NCBI GenBank assembly: GCA_049314555.1
Contig: JBMOEW010000002.1
Span: 1 to 64,000, forward strand
Length of the DNA: 64,000 nt
Direction: 5' to 3'
Origin: REEB509 sp049314555
GTDB taxonomy: Bacteria > Pseudomonadota > Alphaproteobacteria > Caulobacterales > Aquidulcibacteraceae
In this document: positions 43,170-50,586 of the stretch, in pieces
Position numbering within the stretch: the first letter of the stretch is position 1
Layout: every line of letters starts with the position of its first letter
Position numbers and translations under genes: made by a program
The notes under the pieces: model-generated
The model's database searches: none
Seen by the model: only the letters and a program-made list of their open reading frames with translations
What the model was told of the DNA's origin: nothing

Positions 43170-43436
43170 TTAGTGTTCGCGGCAGCGGCTCGACACAATT
43201 ACAATTTGGGGGTGCGGGTGACCCGTTGTTTCAAGGTCGGTCTGCGCCTTGGCCCACTCTTCGGCGGTCATTGCGCGCGTTATGCCGTCCCAGGAGCACT
43301 TGCAGAACTCTTCGCCGCCACCGCACATCTGCATGAATGCCATGCGGTCTGCCTCCGGGAACGGATTGGGCGGCGCCGGCTTTTCGGCGCAAGCGCCTAA
43401 GACGGCAAGCGCTGCAAAGGCAAATTTGGCACGCAT
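43170..43436 (-). CDS. small cysteine-rich lipoprotein, unknown
   Basis: This 88-residue product has a lipoprotein signal (MRAKFAFAALAVLGAC-AE). The mature part contains a cluster of cysteines (MCGGGEEFCKCSWDGI) and one near the C-terminus, so it may be disulfide-bonded or bind metal. The SWDGITRAMTAEEWAKA phrase resembles small periplasmic proteins, but no family is recognised. It is minus-strand, 48 bases after the recR stop. Confidence 0.65.
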   Translation of the reverse strand: MRAKFAFAALAVLGACAEKPAPPNPFPEADRMAFMQMCGGGEEFCKCSWDGITRAMTAEEWAKAQTDLETTGHPHPQIVIVSSRCREH

Positions 43437-43510
43437 GGGCGCCTCTTTCGGTCAGAACCGAAACGCTTGTACGACAGATTGGTGAATTTGAGGTTCACAA
43501 CCGGAGGGAT

Positions 43511-44314
43511 TCACTTTCTGTCGCGGCGGAGGTCTTCGTCGAGCGCCTGGTCAATCAGGCGCAGCTCCAGATCCATTTCCTTCTTGTCACCGGCCTTGAG
43601 CGCGCCCTCTGTTTCCTCAAAGAGCGTCTCCATGCGTGACAGAACGCGACGGACATTGGCTAACCGCGCAGGTTCCGGTTCTGCTTCGTAGGCAACAGCC
43701 ATCTCAGCAAGCTGTGCGGCCTTTTCGGCGTGATAAGTCAAGAGCCGTTGGGCCGCATCAAAGCCTGCAGGTTGGTCAGCTACAGCCTGGCAGACCCGCG
43801 CGCCGATCGCCGCGATGCGCGTGAGAATGGCTGCGGTTTCGATGTCTTTGGTGTTCTGCGCGCAGCGGTCCACTGCGCGTACGTGGCCCATGGCCCCCGT
43901 GACAACTGAACGGATCAATGCGGCGCGAGGGTCTTCACCCGCAACGGTCGGGTTTGCAAGCTCTGGTCGTCTCGGCTGAGGCCGGATGCGCGGATTTTGC
44001 TGGTGCTCATCGAAGGCCCTGATGCCATAGACGACTAGGCCGCCGATAAGGAGGCCCACGCCGACCGCTGCAACCGTGATCAGGCCCAGCGAGGCCGCCA
44101 AACCACCCGCCAGCAGACCTGCGCCCGTTCCAAACAGGTTGCGGCGTTGGCGCGCTTCCCAACGCCTGCGCTTTTCCTCTTTTTCGAGGCGCCGCCGCGC
44201 GGCTGCGGCTTCGCCCTGATTTTCGCGCACGGCATCGGCTGCGGCGGTCACGACGTCCGCCACGTCTTCAAACGTGGACCTAAGTTCTTCGCGTGTGCGC
44301 CTATACCTGCCCAT
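43511..44314 (-). CDS. XpaC-like (5-bromo-4-chloroindolyl phosphate hydrolysis family) membrane protein
   Basis: This 267-residue protein starts with a charged, Arg-rich helix (RRRLEKEEKRRRWEARQRR), followed by two closely spaced hydrophobic helices (GLLAGGLAASLGLITVAAVGVGLLIGGLVVYGI in parts), then a soluble helical domain of about 150 residues with long amphipathic helices near the C-terminus. The layout matches proteins annotated as XpaC. Despite the family name a phosphatase activity is not established. Family call from memory of pattern. Confidence 0.65.
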   Translation of the reverse strand: MGRYRRTREELRSTFEDVADVVTAAADAVRENQGEAAAARRRLEKEEKRRRWEARQRRNLFGTGAGLLAGGLAASLGLITVAAVGVGLLIGGLVVYGIRAFDEHQQNPRIRPQPRRPELANPTVAGEDPRAALIRSVVTGAMGHVRAVDRCAQNTKDIETAAILTRIAAIGARVCQAVADQPAGFDAAQRLLTYHAEKAAQLAEMAVAYEAEPEPARLANVRRVLSRMETLFEETEGALKAGDKKEMDLELRLIDQALDEDLRRDRK

Positions 44315-44402
44315 TCGGGCAATGTGGGCCCAGGTACAGCCTGGCGCAAGCGCAGGCGCGGTGTCGATGCAGGATTATGCGGGTTGATGCCTATGCAGCC
44401 CT

Positions 44403-46046
44403 TTAGTTGACGCCGTCTTCAAGCAGGCGGCGTGCGATGACTTGCGCTTGAATTTCGCCGGCACCCTCGAAGATGTTGAGGATACGCGCATCGCAAAGGA
44501 CTCGCGAAATCGGGTACTCCAAGGCAAAGCCATTGCCGCCGTGGATTTGGACCGCGTTGTCTGCGGCGGCCCAAGCGACACGGGCTGCCAGCAGCTTGGC
44601 CATGCCGGCTTCAACGTCGCAGCGCTTGCCCGAGTCTTTTTGGCGGGCGGCAAAATAGGTGATCTGGCGGGCCGCCATGATTTCCGCCGCCATCATGACC
44701 AGCTTGTCGGCAACGCGCGGGAAGGCGGCTATCTCTGTGCCGAATTGCTTGCGATCCAAGGCGTAGCGCAGCCCAAGCTCTAAGGCGTTCTGGGCGACGC
44801 CAACGGCGCGGGCGGCGGTTTGGATGCGCGCGCTCTCGAACGTTGCCATGAGCTGCTTGAAGCCCTGGCCTTCAACGCCGCCCAAGAGATTTGCCGCTGG
44901 GACAGTGAAGCCGTCAAAGGCAATCTCGTATTCTTTCATGCCGCGATAGCCGAGCACCTCGATCTCGCCGCCGCTCATGCCTTCGGCCGGGAAGGCTTGG
45001 TCATCTGTGCCGCGTGGCTTGGTGGCCAGGAACATCGAGAGGCCGCGGAAATCGCTGGTGTTTGGATCTGTGCGGACCAAAAGGGTCATAAGGTCGGCAC
45101 GGGCACCATGGGTGATCCAGGTCTTGTTGCCGGTCACGCTATAGCTGTCTTGGTTTTTGACGGCGCGGGTGCGAAGGGATCCCAAGTCAGAGCCCGTGTT
45201 CGGTTCGGTGAACACGGCGGTCGGGAGGATTTCGGCGCTTGCGATGCGGGGCAGCCAGTGTTCCTTTTGATCCTGCGTGCCGCCGGTCATGATGAGTTCA
45301 GCGGCGATCTCGGAGCGCGTGCCGAGGGAGCCGACGCCGATATACCCGCGGGAGAGCTCTTCTGAGACCACACACATCGCGATCTTGCCCATGCCCGCGC
45401 CGCCGAATTCTTCAGGCAAGGTCAGGCCAAACACGCCCATTTCGCCAAGTTCTTGCAGCACCGACAGGGGGATCAGCTGATCATTGAGGTGCCAACCGTG
45501 CGCGTACGGAACGACCTTGGCATCCGCATACTTGCGGAACTGGTCGCGCACCATCTCGAATTCGTCTTCGAGGCCCGTCGCTTCCAACGTCGCCTTGCCC
45601 TGGGCAGATCGGAGGAGGTGCGCCAAGCGCGCCTTTTCAGCGGCAGACACCTTTAGGCGGATGGCAATCGGGGCCGCTTCGTAATCGGTCGGGCGAATGG
45701 TTTCGAGCTGGGTCATTGGAAGGCCGCCGGCGAGTTGGGCGGCGTATTCTGCGGTTAGCAGTTTGGCCAAGAGTTGTTCAACTTCGGTGAACTGACCCTT
45801 GGCCTGGAGGCGTCTTGCCCAAGCGGCGACTTGGCGCAACGTTTCGGCGTAGGTGGCGATCCACGCCATGCCATGCGCTAAATGCTGATGGGCATCGAGG
45901 GCTGCGCGGTCAATCTTGCCATTCTTCGAGACCAACACACCAACAATCGCTTTCGCGGTTGCAGCATAGGCTTCCGCGTCAACAACTGTCTGATCGATCA
46001 GGTCAAGCAGTTCGACGGCGGACGCTGGCACACTGTGAATGGTCAT
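44403..46046 (-). CDS. acyl-CoA dehydrogenase
   Basis: This flavoenzyme oxidises an acyl-CoA to the trans-2-enoyl-CoA. At 547 residues it is longer than the typical ~380, because of an N-terminal extension of about 150 residues (TIHSVPASAVELLDLIDQTVVDAEAYAATAKAIVG in parts). The core has TEPNTGSDLGSLRTRAV, NKTWITHGARADLMTLLVRT and the C-terminal QIHGGNGFALEYPISRVLCDARILNIFEGAGEIQ block (in parts) that includes the FAD and substrate site. ATG at 46046 is used. Chain-length preference is not visible; the extended form is common in alphaproteobacteria. Confidence 0.92.
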   Translation of the reverse strand: MTIHSVPASAVELLDLIDQTVVDAEAYAATAKAIVGVLVSKNGKIDRAALDAHQHLAHGMAWIATYAETLRQVAAWARRLQAKGQFTEVEQLLAKLLTAEYAAQLAGGLPMTQLETIRPTDYEAAPIAIRLKVSAAEKARLAHLLRSAQGKATLEATGLEDEFEMVRDQFRKYADAKVVPYAHGWHLNDQLIPLSVLQELGEMGVFGLTLPEEFGGAGMGKIAMCVVSEELSRGYIGVGSLGTRSEIAAELIMTGGTQDQKEHWLPRIASAEILPTAVFTEPNTGSDLGSLRTRAVKNQDSYSVTGNKTWITHGARADLMTLLVRTDPNTSDFRGLSMFLATKPRGTDDQAFPAEGMSGGEIEVLGYRGMKEYEIAFDGFTVPAANLLGGVEGQGFKQLMATFESARIQTAARAVGVAQNALELGLRYALDRKQFGTEIAAFPRVADKLVMMAAEIMAARQITYFAARQKDSGKRCDVEAGMAKLLAARVAWAAADNAVQIHGGNGFALEYPISRVLCDARILNIFEGAGEIQAQVIARRLLEDGVN

Positions 46047-46170
46047 TGATTTCCCCGTTCGGGTCTGCACGGACTTGCGCTCTACCTAAGACTATAGCTG
46101 GCGAGAAAAGTCACGCTTTCGCACCTGCGAAGAAAGTTTAGCGACTGGATGTCGCATGGCACAAGAAGCG

Positions 46171-47166
46171 TTAACCCAGACCTTGGGCTTGCGCCAAAAG
46201 CTTTAGGGGTGCCTCTGGGCGCGGGCCAACGTGAGAGATCACTTCGCCTGCAGCGATCGAACCGAGCCGGCCACAGTCGCCGAACGTCTTGCCGGTGGAA
46301 ATGCCCCACAAGAAGCCAGCCGCATAGAGATCGCCAGCGCCCGTGGTGTCGATTACATTCGCAACGGGGGCGGCGGTGACGACGAAGGTGTCTTCGCCAG
46401 CGGCAATAATCGAACCCTTCTCAGACCGGGTTACCGCAACGATCGGGCAGTGCTTGCGCGCCTCAGCAACGGCTGCATCGAAATCTTCGGTTTGGTAGAG
46501 CGCCAAAAGCTCCGCTTCATTGGCGAACAGAACATCGATGTGGCCATGAACCAAATGACGGAAACTGTCCCGATGACGCTCGACGCAAAACAGGTCGCTC
46601 AAGGTCAGGGCTACTTTGCGCTCCGCGGCGCGGGCGATCTCTGCGGCGGCGACGAACGCGTGTTTGGCCTCTTCGCGATCGAACAAATACCCTTCAAGAA
46701 ACAGGATTCGACCCGAGCGGATGAGGTCTGCATCCAAATCGCTTTGAGATAGCAGCGTGGAGCACCCCAGATAGGTGTTCATGCTGCGATCGCCGTCTGG
46801 GGTTATCGCAATCAAGCATCGGGCGGTGCCTGGCGGTCCGGCGAATGGTGTGGTTGCGTACTTGACGCCTACAGCGCGGAATTCCTGGGTGAACTGAGCA
46901 CCGAGGGCATCGTCTGCCACCTTACCAATGTAGCCAGCCTGGCCACCAAAACTTGCGACACCTGTCACAGTATTCGCGGCAGATCCGCCTGAGGCGACTT
47001 TGGCGTCGGAAAAATAAGCTGTCAGATAAAGAGCGTGCTCTTCATCAATCAAGGTCATGGAATTGCGCACGATACCATGACGCGACAAGAAATCTTCGGT
47101 CACCAAATGTTGGATATCGACGATCGCATTTCCAACAGCGACAACATCCAACGCTGCACTTTGCAT
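46171..47166 (-). CDS. adenosine kinase (PfkB family)
   Basis: This 331-residue ribokinase-family protein is expected to phosphorylate adenosine or a related sugar nucleoside. It begins MQSAALDVVAVGNAIVDIQHLV, has the glycine-rich substrate region SGGSAANTVTGVASFGG and the PfkB signature DTTGAGDLYAAGFLWG with the catalytic Asp. ATG at 47166 has AAGAGGT upstream; a longer in-frame reading is an artefact of the overlapping lipoprotein strand. A promoter-like pair lies at 47193-47221. Confidence 0.88.
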   Translation of the reverse strand: MQSAALDVVAVGNAIVDIQHLVTEDFLSRHGIVRNSMTLIDEEHALYLTAYFSDAKVASGGSAANTVTGVASFGGQAGYIGKVADDALGAQFTQEFRAVGVKYATTPFAGPPGTARCLIAITPDGDRSMNTYLGCSTLLSQSDLDADLIRSGRILFLEGYLFDREEAKHAFVAAAEIARAAERKVALTLSDLFCVERHRDSFRHLVHGHIDVLFANEAELLALYQTEDFDAAVAEARKHCPIVAVTRSEKGSIIAAGEDTFVVTAAPVANVIDTTGAGDLYAAGFLWGISTGKTFGDCGRLGSIAAGEVISHVGPRPEAPLKLLAQAQGLG

Positions 47167-47192
47167 TTTGACCTCTTGAGAGCTTTGCCATC

Positions 47193-47221
47193 CGAATAAG
47201 CGCAACGTCGACACGCCGCAA
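47193..47221 (-). promoter_or_regulatory. possible promoter of the adenosine kinase gene
   Basis: On the minus strand TTGCGG (47221-47216) and TATTCG (47198-47193) are separated by 17 bases. The start would fall near 47186, leaving a 20-base leader that includes the AAGAGGT ribosome-binding site. The -35 matches the TTGCG type seen at other promoters in this window. Confidence 0.45.
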
Positions 47222-47260
47222 GCCTTGCGCTCATGGCGGGCGCGCTGTACCCAGCCGGAC

Positions 47261-47692
47261 ATGAACAAAGCTGTCTTTTGTGCAGGGTTGGCAGGCCTTG
47301 CATTGGCCGGATGCGCCACGCCAACTGCTACAGGCGCGGGCACGACGGTGCCAAATATTCCAGCAAATTCGGTCGTGGTGGCGTTGCCACCGGCCTCGCA
47401 GAGCCTTGGTGTTTTGGTGCGCGCCGGGGCCAGCGGAGCACCGTCGCTTGCCGAGGTTGAGCGGACGCTTGGTCCTGCGGATGTCGCACGGCGTGAAACC
47501 GAAGGGGCATTGCTGACATACCGGCTTGATACGTGTGCTTTGGTACTTGGCTTTAGCGCGGATAATGACCGCAACGAAATGCGCCTCGCCTTGGCTCAGC
47601 CGGGTGCGCGCAGCCCCGGCACGGCCGCGCCGACTTTGGCGGATTGCGCCAATGAGCTGGATGCGCGGCGCGCGGCTCGGCCGACAAGCTAA
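47261..47692 (+). CDS. hypothetical lipoprotein
   Basis: This 143-residue product has a lipoprotein signal (MNKAVFCAGLAGLALAGC-ATP). The mature part contains EVERTLGPADVARRETEGALLTYRLDTCALVLGF, a pattern found in small SmpA/BamE-like periplasmic proteins, though I would not claim membership. ATG at 47261 is used. The next gene starts 5 bases after its stop, suggesting cotranscription. Confidence 0.7.
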   Translation: MNKAVFCAGLAGLALAGCATPTATGAGTTVPNIPANSVVVALPPASQSLGVLVRAGASGAPSLAEVERTLGPADVARRETEGALLTYRLDTCALVLGFSADNDRNEMRLALAQPGARSPGTAAPTLADCANELDARRAARPTS

Positions 47693-47697
47693 ACCAG

Positions 47698-48582
47698 ATG
47701 CGCATCGCTTATCTCACCGGGCGAACTTGGCGAAACAAGCCCCTTCCGCTCAATCAACTGCCCGGCCCAGAGCAGGATGACTTTGAGCTTCTTGCGGCCG
47801 CCTGCGCGGCGCTTGGGATGCACTTTGAAGTGGCTTACTGGGACGACCCTGGCCTCGTTTCGCGTGGGTTCGATGCGTTGTTGATCCGATCGTGCTGGGA
47901 CTATGTGGATCGCCCAGCCGAGTTTATAGCTGCGCTGCAGGTGTTTGAGGCTGCTGGCCTGAAGGTTTTGAACCCAGCCCACGTTGTGGCTTGGAATGCG
48001 CGCAAGACGTATTTGCGCGACTTGGCGCAGGCGGGGGTCCCAACTATTGAGACCGTTTGGCTCGACCGGGTCGATGCTCCTGCGGTCGCGAAGGCTTTCG
48101 ATGCGCTGGACACAGCGGAACTGGTGATAAAGCCCCAGGTGGGCTCTGGTAGCCGGGATACCGTGCGCCTCAAGCGTAACACCTGGAGCGAAGCTGATCT
48201 TATCGACGGCCCGCGTGAGGCTGGGATGGCGCAACCGTTTTTGCCGAGCCTTGAGAGCGATGGCGAAGTTTCGTTGTTTACCTGCGCTGGAACCTTGACA
48301 CACGGCATTTTGAAGATGCCGCCGGCGGGGGACTGGCGGGCGAACCTGATCGACTGCGTGATTACGCCCTTGTTGCCGACCTCTGCTCAAGTGGCTCTTG
48401 CGCAGGCTGCTCTCGCCGCAGCACCGGCGGGATTAGCTTACGCGCGCATCGATCTTGTTGCTGGGTCGGGTGGCTGGAAAGTCATTGAGCTCGAATTGAT
48501 TGAGCCGCGGCTCTATTTTTCGTTCGCCCCTTCGGGGGCGGTGCCTTTCGCCTTGGCGCTTAAGTGCGTTTTGTCCGGATAG
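47698..48582 (+). CDS. ATP-grasp domain protein (RimK/glutathione synthetase-like)
   Basis: This 294-residue cytoplasmic protein matches the ATP-grasp group that includes the cycloserine-ligase DcsG and RimK-like enzymes. Seen features: an N-terminal MRIAYLTGRTW strand, LIRSCWDYVDRPAEF, the lysine-bearing VIKPQVGSGSRD strand near residue 145, and the C-terminal metal-binding YARIDLVAGSGGWKVIELELIEPRLYF block (in parts). Such proteins join a carboxylate to an amine with ATP. Substrates unknown. Its end overlaps the nth gene by 70 bases in the opposite direction. Confidence 0.8.
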   Translation: MRIAYLTGRTWRNKPLPLNQLPGPEQDDFELLAAACAALGMHFEVAYWDDPGLVSRGFDALLIRSCWDYVDRPAEFIAALQVFEAAGLKVLNPAHVVAWNARKTYLRDLAQAGVPTIETVWLDRVDAPAVAKAFDALDTAELVIKPQVGSGSRDTVRLKRNTWSEADLIDGPREAGMAQPFLPSLESDGEVSLFTCAGTLTHGILKMPPAGDWRANLIDCVITPLLPTSAQVALAQAALAAAPAGLAYARIDLVAGSGGWKVIELELIEPRLYFSFAPSGAVPFALALKCVLSG

Positions 48583-49214
48583 CGGCAAAGGTCTGCAATT
48601 GGGCAACGTAGGCAGGCGGGCTTCCTGGCAAGGCAGGTGTAGCGACCATGCAAGATGAGCCAATGATGGGCCGCGCGAAGGCGAGCCTTTGGGGTGACGC
48701 GTAAGAGCCCAGCTTCAACCTGATCTGGCGTTTTTCCGCTCGCCAAGCCTGTGCGGTTTGCAACGCGAAACACGTGGGTGTCGACGGCTATCGTGGGCTG
48801 ATTGAAGGCTTCGGCCAGCACGACGTTTGCGGTCTTGCGCCCGACCCCCGGCAAGGCTTCCAAGGCTGCCCGATCTGCAGGAACAACCGAGCCGTGGCAT
48901 TCAATGAGGATGCGGCTTAGGGCCATCACGTTCTTGGCTTTGTTGCGCCACAAGCCAATGGTTTTGATGTGCGTAGCAAGGCCGTCTTCTCCAATGGCCA
49001 CCATTTTCTCCGGCGTGTCGGCGATTTGAAACAGCGCTTCGGTGGCTTTGTTGACGCTTTTGTCAGTCGCCTGGGCCGAAAGCGCCACAGCCACAAGCAA
49101 GGTGTAGGCGTTGACGTATGAGAGTTCCGTGCGCGGATCCGGATTGGCCGCAGCCAGGCGGTCATAGAGGGCGGCGGCTTGCGCGCGGGTGAGCTGTTTG
49201 GAGCGGGGTGCCAT
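48513..49214 (-). CDS. nth: endonuclease III
   Basis: Nth is a DNA glycosylase/AP lyase that removes oxidised pyrimidines. The 233-residue protein has the helix-hairpin-helix LEALPGVGRKTANVV with the catalytic Lys, the Asp-bearing AVDTHVFRVANR and a C-terminal 4Fe-4S cluster C-x6-C-x2-C-x5-C (CLARKPACLRCPIADLC). ATG at 49214 is used. Its last 70 bases run antisense to the ATP-grasp gene end. Confidence 0.96.
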   Translation of the reverse strand: MAPRSKQLTRAQAAALYDRLAAANPDPRTELSYVNAYTLLVAVALSAQATDKSVNKATEALFQIADTPEKMVAIGEDGLATHIKTIGLWRNKAKNVMALSRILIECHGSVVPADRAALEALPGVGRKTANVVLAEAFNQPTIAVDTHVFRVANRTGLASGKTPDQVEAGLLRVTPKARLRAAHHWLILHGRYTCLARKPACLRCPIADLCRYPDKTHLSAKAKGTAPEGANEK

Positions 49215-49306
49215 ATCCGTCGTCTTGTTCCTCTCGATTGCGCCGGCAAGTCGCACCTGAGCGATCACATCTTGTGTTAGCGCGGCACCGTGTCACGATC
49301 CAATTC

Positions 49307-49807
49307 ATGACGCCACACTGGGAACATACGGCAACACCACCAAGCTCTGCCGGGCGGGTCTTTATGGACGCGACGCTTACGCCGCACCGGAGTTTGAGCC
49401 AGAAATCCTTTGCCCGCTTGATCGGCCTCTTTGCGCTCTTGAACTTGCTGATTTCGGCAGTGTTTTTGGCAAAGGGTGCCTTTCCCGTGGTGATTTTCCT
49501 GGCCCTTGATGTCGGGCTTTTGTGGATGGCGTTTCGGATGAACTATCGGGCTGGCCGCCTGGAGGAACGGGTACGGGTGGCCCCCGGGTATGTGCATGTT
49601 GCGCGGCGGCCCGTGAAGGGACGATCCAGCCATTGGGTCGTAAACCCGCTGTGGGTGCTTGTGCGCGCGGACGATGATGCGGTGCGCCTGCGCGCTTCGG
49701 GTGGCGACCTTGCGGTCGGGGCGTTCTTATCTCGCGATGAACGAGCGGCCTTCACCGAAGCGCTGCAATTGGCACTTGCGAAAGCCAAGCGGGGCGGCCC
49801 GGCCTAA
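49307..49807 (+). CDS. DUF2244 family membrane protein
   Basis: This 166-residue protein has two adjacent hydrophobic helices (LIGLFALLNLLISAVFLAKGAF and PVVIFLALDVGLLWMAFRMNY in parts) followed by a cytoplasmic beta-rich domain, WVVNPLWVLVRADDDAVRL and VGAFLSRDERAAFTEALQ. This is the pattern of DUF2244, common in alphaproteobacteria and often near nth. Function unknown. ATG at 49307 follows a gap of 92 bases from nth. It ends overlapping the dapB stop by four bases. Confidence 0.85.
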   Translation: MTPHWEHTATPPSSAGRVFMDATLTPHRSLSQKSFARLIGLFALLNLLISAVFLAKGAFPVVIFLALDVGLLWMAFRMNYRAGRLEERVRVAPGYVHVARRPVKGRSSHWVVNPLWVLVRADDDAVRLRASGGDLAVGAFLSRDERAAFTEALQLALAKAKRGGPA

Positions 49808-50586
49808 AGGCCAAGCACGTCGCGGATGCTGTAAAGCCCGGCAGGCTTTTGATGGACCCAACGCGCCGCCGCGAGTGCGCCGCTGGCGAACACCCCTCGA
49901 TCAAGGGCTTCGTGGCTTAGGGTCAGGGTTTCGTGGGCGCTGGCAAACAGCGCGCTGTGGGCACCGATAATCCCGCCTCCGCGAACAACGGCAAAGCCAA
50001 TGCCGCCTTCCTGTCGAGGGCCGGATTGGCCGAAGTGAGGGGGTAGTTGCAGATCTGACAGCGTCTGTCCTCTTCCGGCGGCTGCGGCCTTGCCCAGCAT
50101 CAATGCTGTTCCCGAGGGGGCGTCTTGCTTGTGGCGGTGGTGTGTTTCAAGAATCTCAATGTCCCAGGCTTGATCAAGGCTAGCCGCGGCACGCTCAACC
50201 AGCGCGCACAAAAGCGCTACGCCTAAGCTGAAGTTGCCGGATTGGACAATCGCGAGTTTTGCGGCTGCCGCGTTGACTTGTTCTTGCTGTTCCGGCGTGA
50301 AGCCGGTTGCCCCCAAAACCGCCGCCTTGATCCCGGCTTGGGCCAAGTGTGGGAGGGCGTTGAGGGTGGCTGCTGGGGTGGTGAAATCGATCCAGACATC
50401 TGCGCCGATGGCCGCCGCTGCCTTTGGGTCTGCTTCGACTGGAAATGGCGTTGGTCCTCGCGGTACATCCGCGCATTCCGTGCCGGCCACCACCTTCATG
50501 CCCGCGTCTATGCTGGCCGCATCGATGAGCGCTTTGCCCATTCGGCCAGCTGCGCCGGCAATGATCAGGCGAAGGGGGCTGGTCAT
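49804..50586 (-). CDS. dapB: 4-hydroxy-tetrahydrodipicolinate reductase
   Basis: DapB reduces the cyclic product of DapA in lysine and meso-diaminopimelate synthesis. The 260-residue protein has the NAD(P)H-binding LIIAGAAGRMGKALI, the central WIDFTTPAATLN and the diagnostic active-site ETHHRHKQDAPSGTALMLGKA. Its ATG overlaps the stop of the upstream DUF2339 gene by four bases. Confidence 0.96.
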   Translation of the reverse strand: MTSPLRLIIAGAAGRMGKALIDAASIDAGMKVVAGTECADVPRGPTPFPVEADPKAAAAIGADVWIDFTTPAATLNALPHLAQAGIKAAVLGATGFTPEQQEQVNAAAAKLAIVQSGNFSLGVALLCALVERAAASLDQAWDIEILETHHRHKQDAPSGTALMLGKAAAAGRGQTLSDLQLPPHFGQSGPRQEGGIGFAVVRGGGIIGAHSALFASAHETLTLSHEALDRGVFASGALAAARWVHQKPAGLYSIRDVLGL

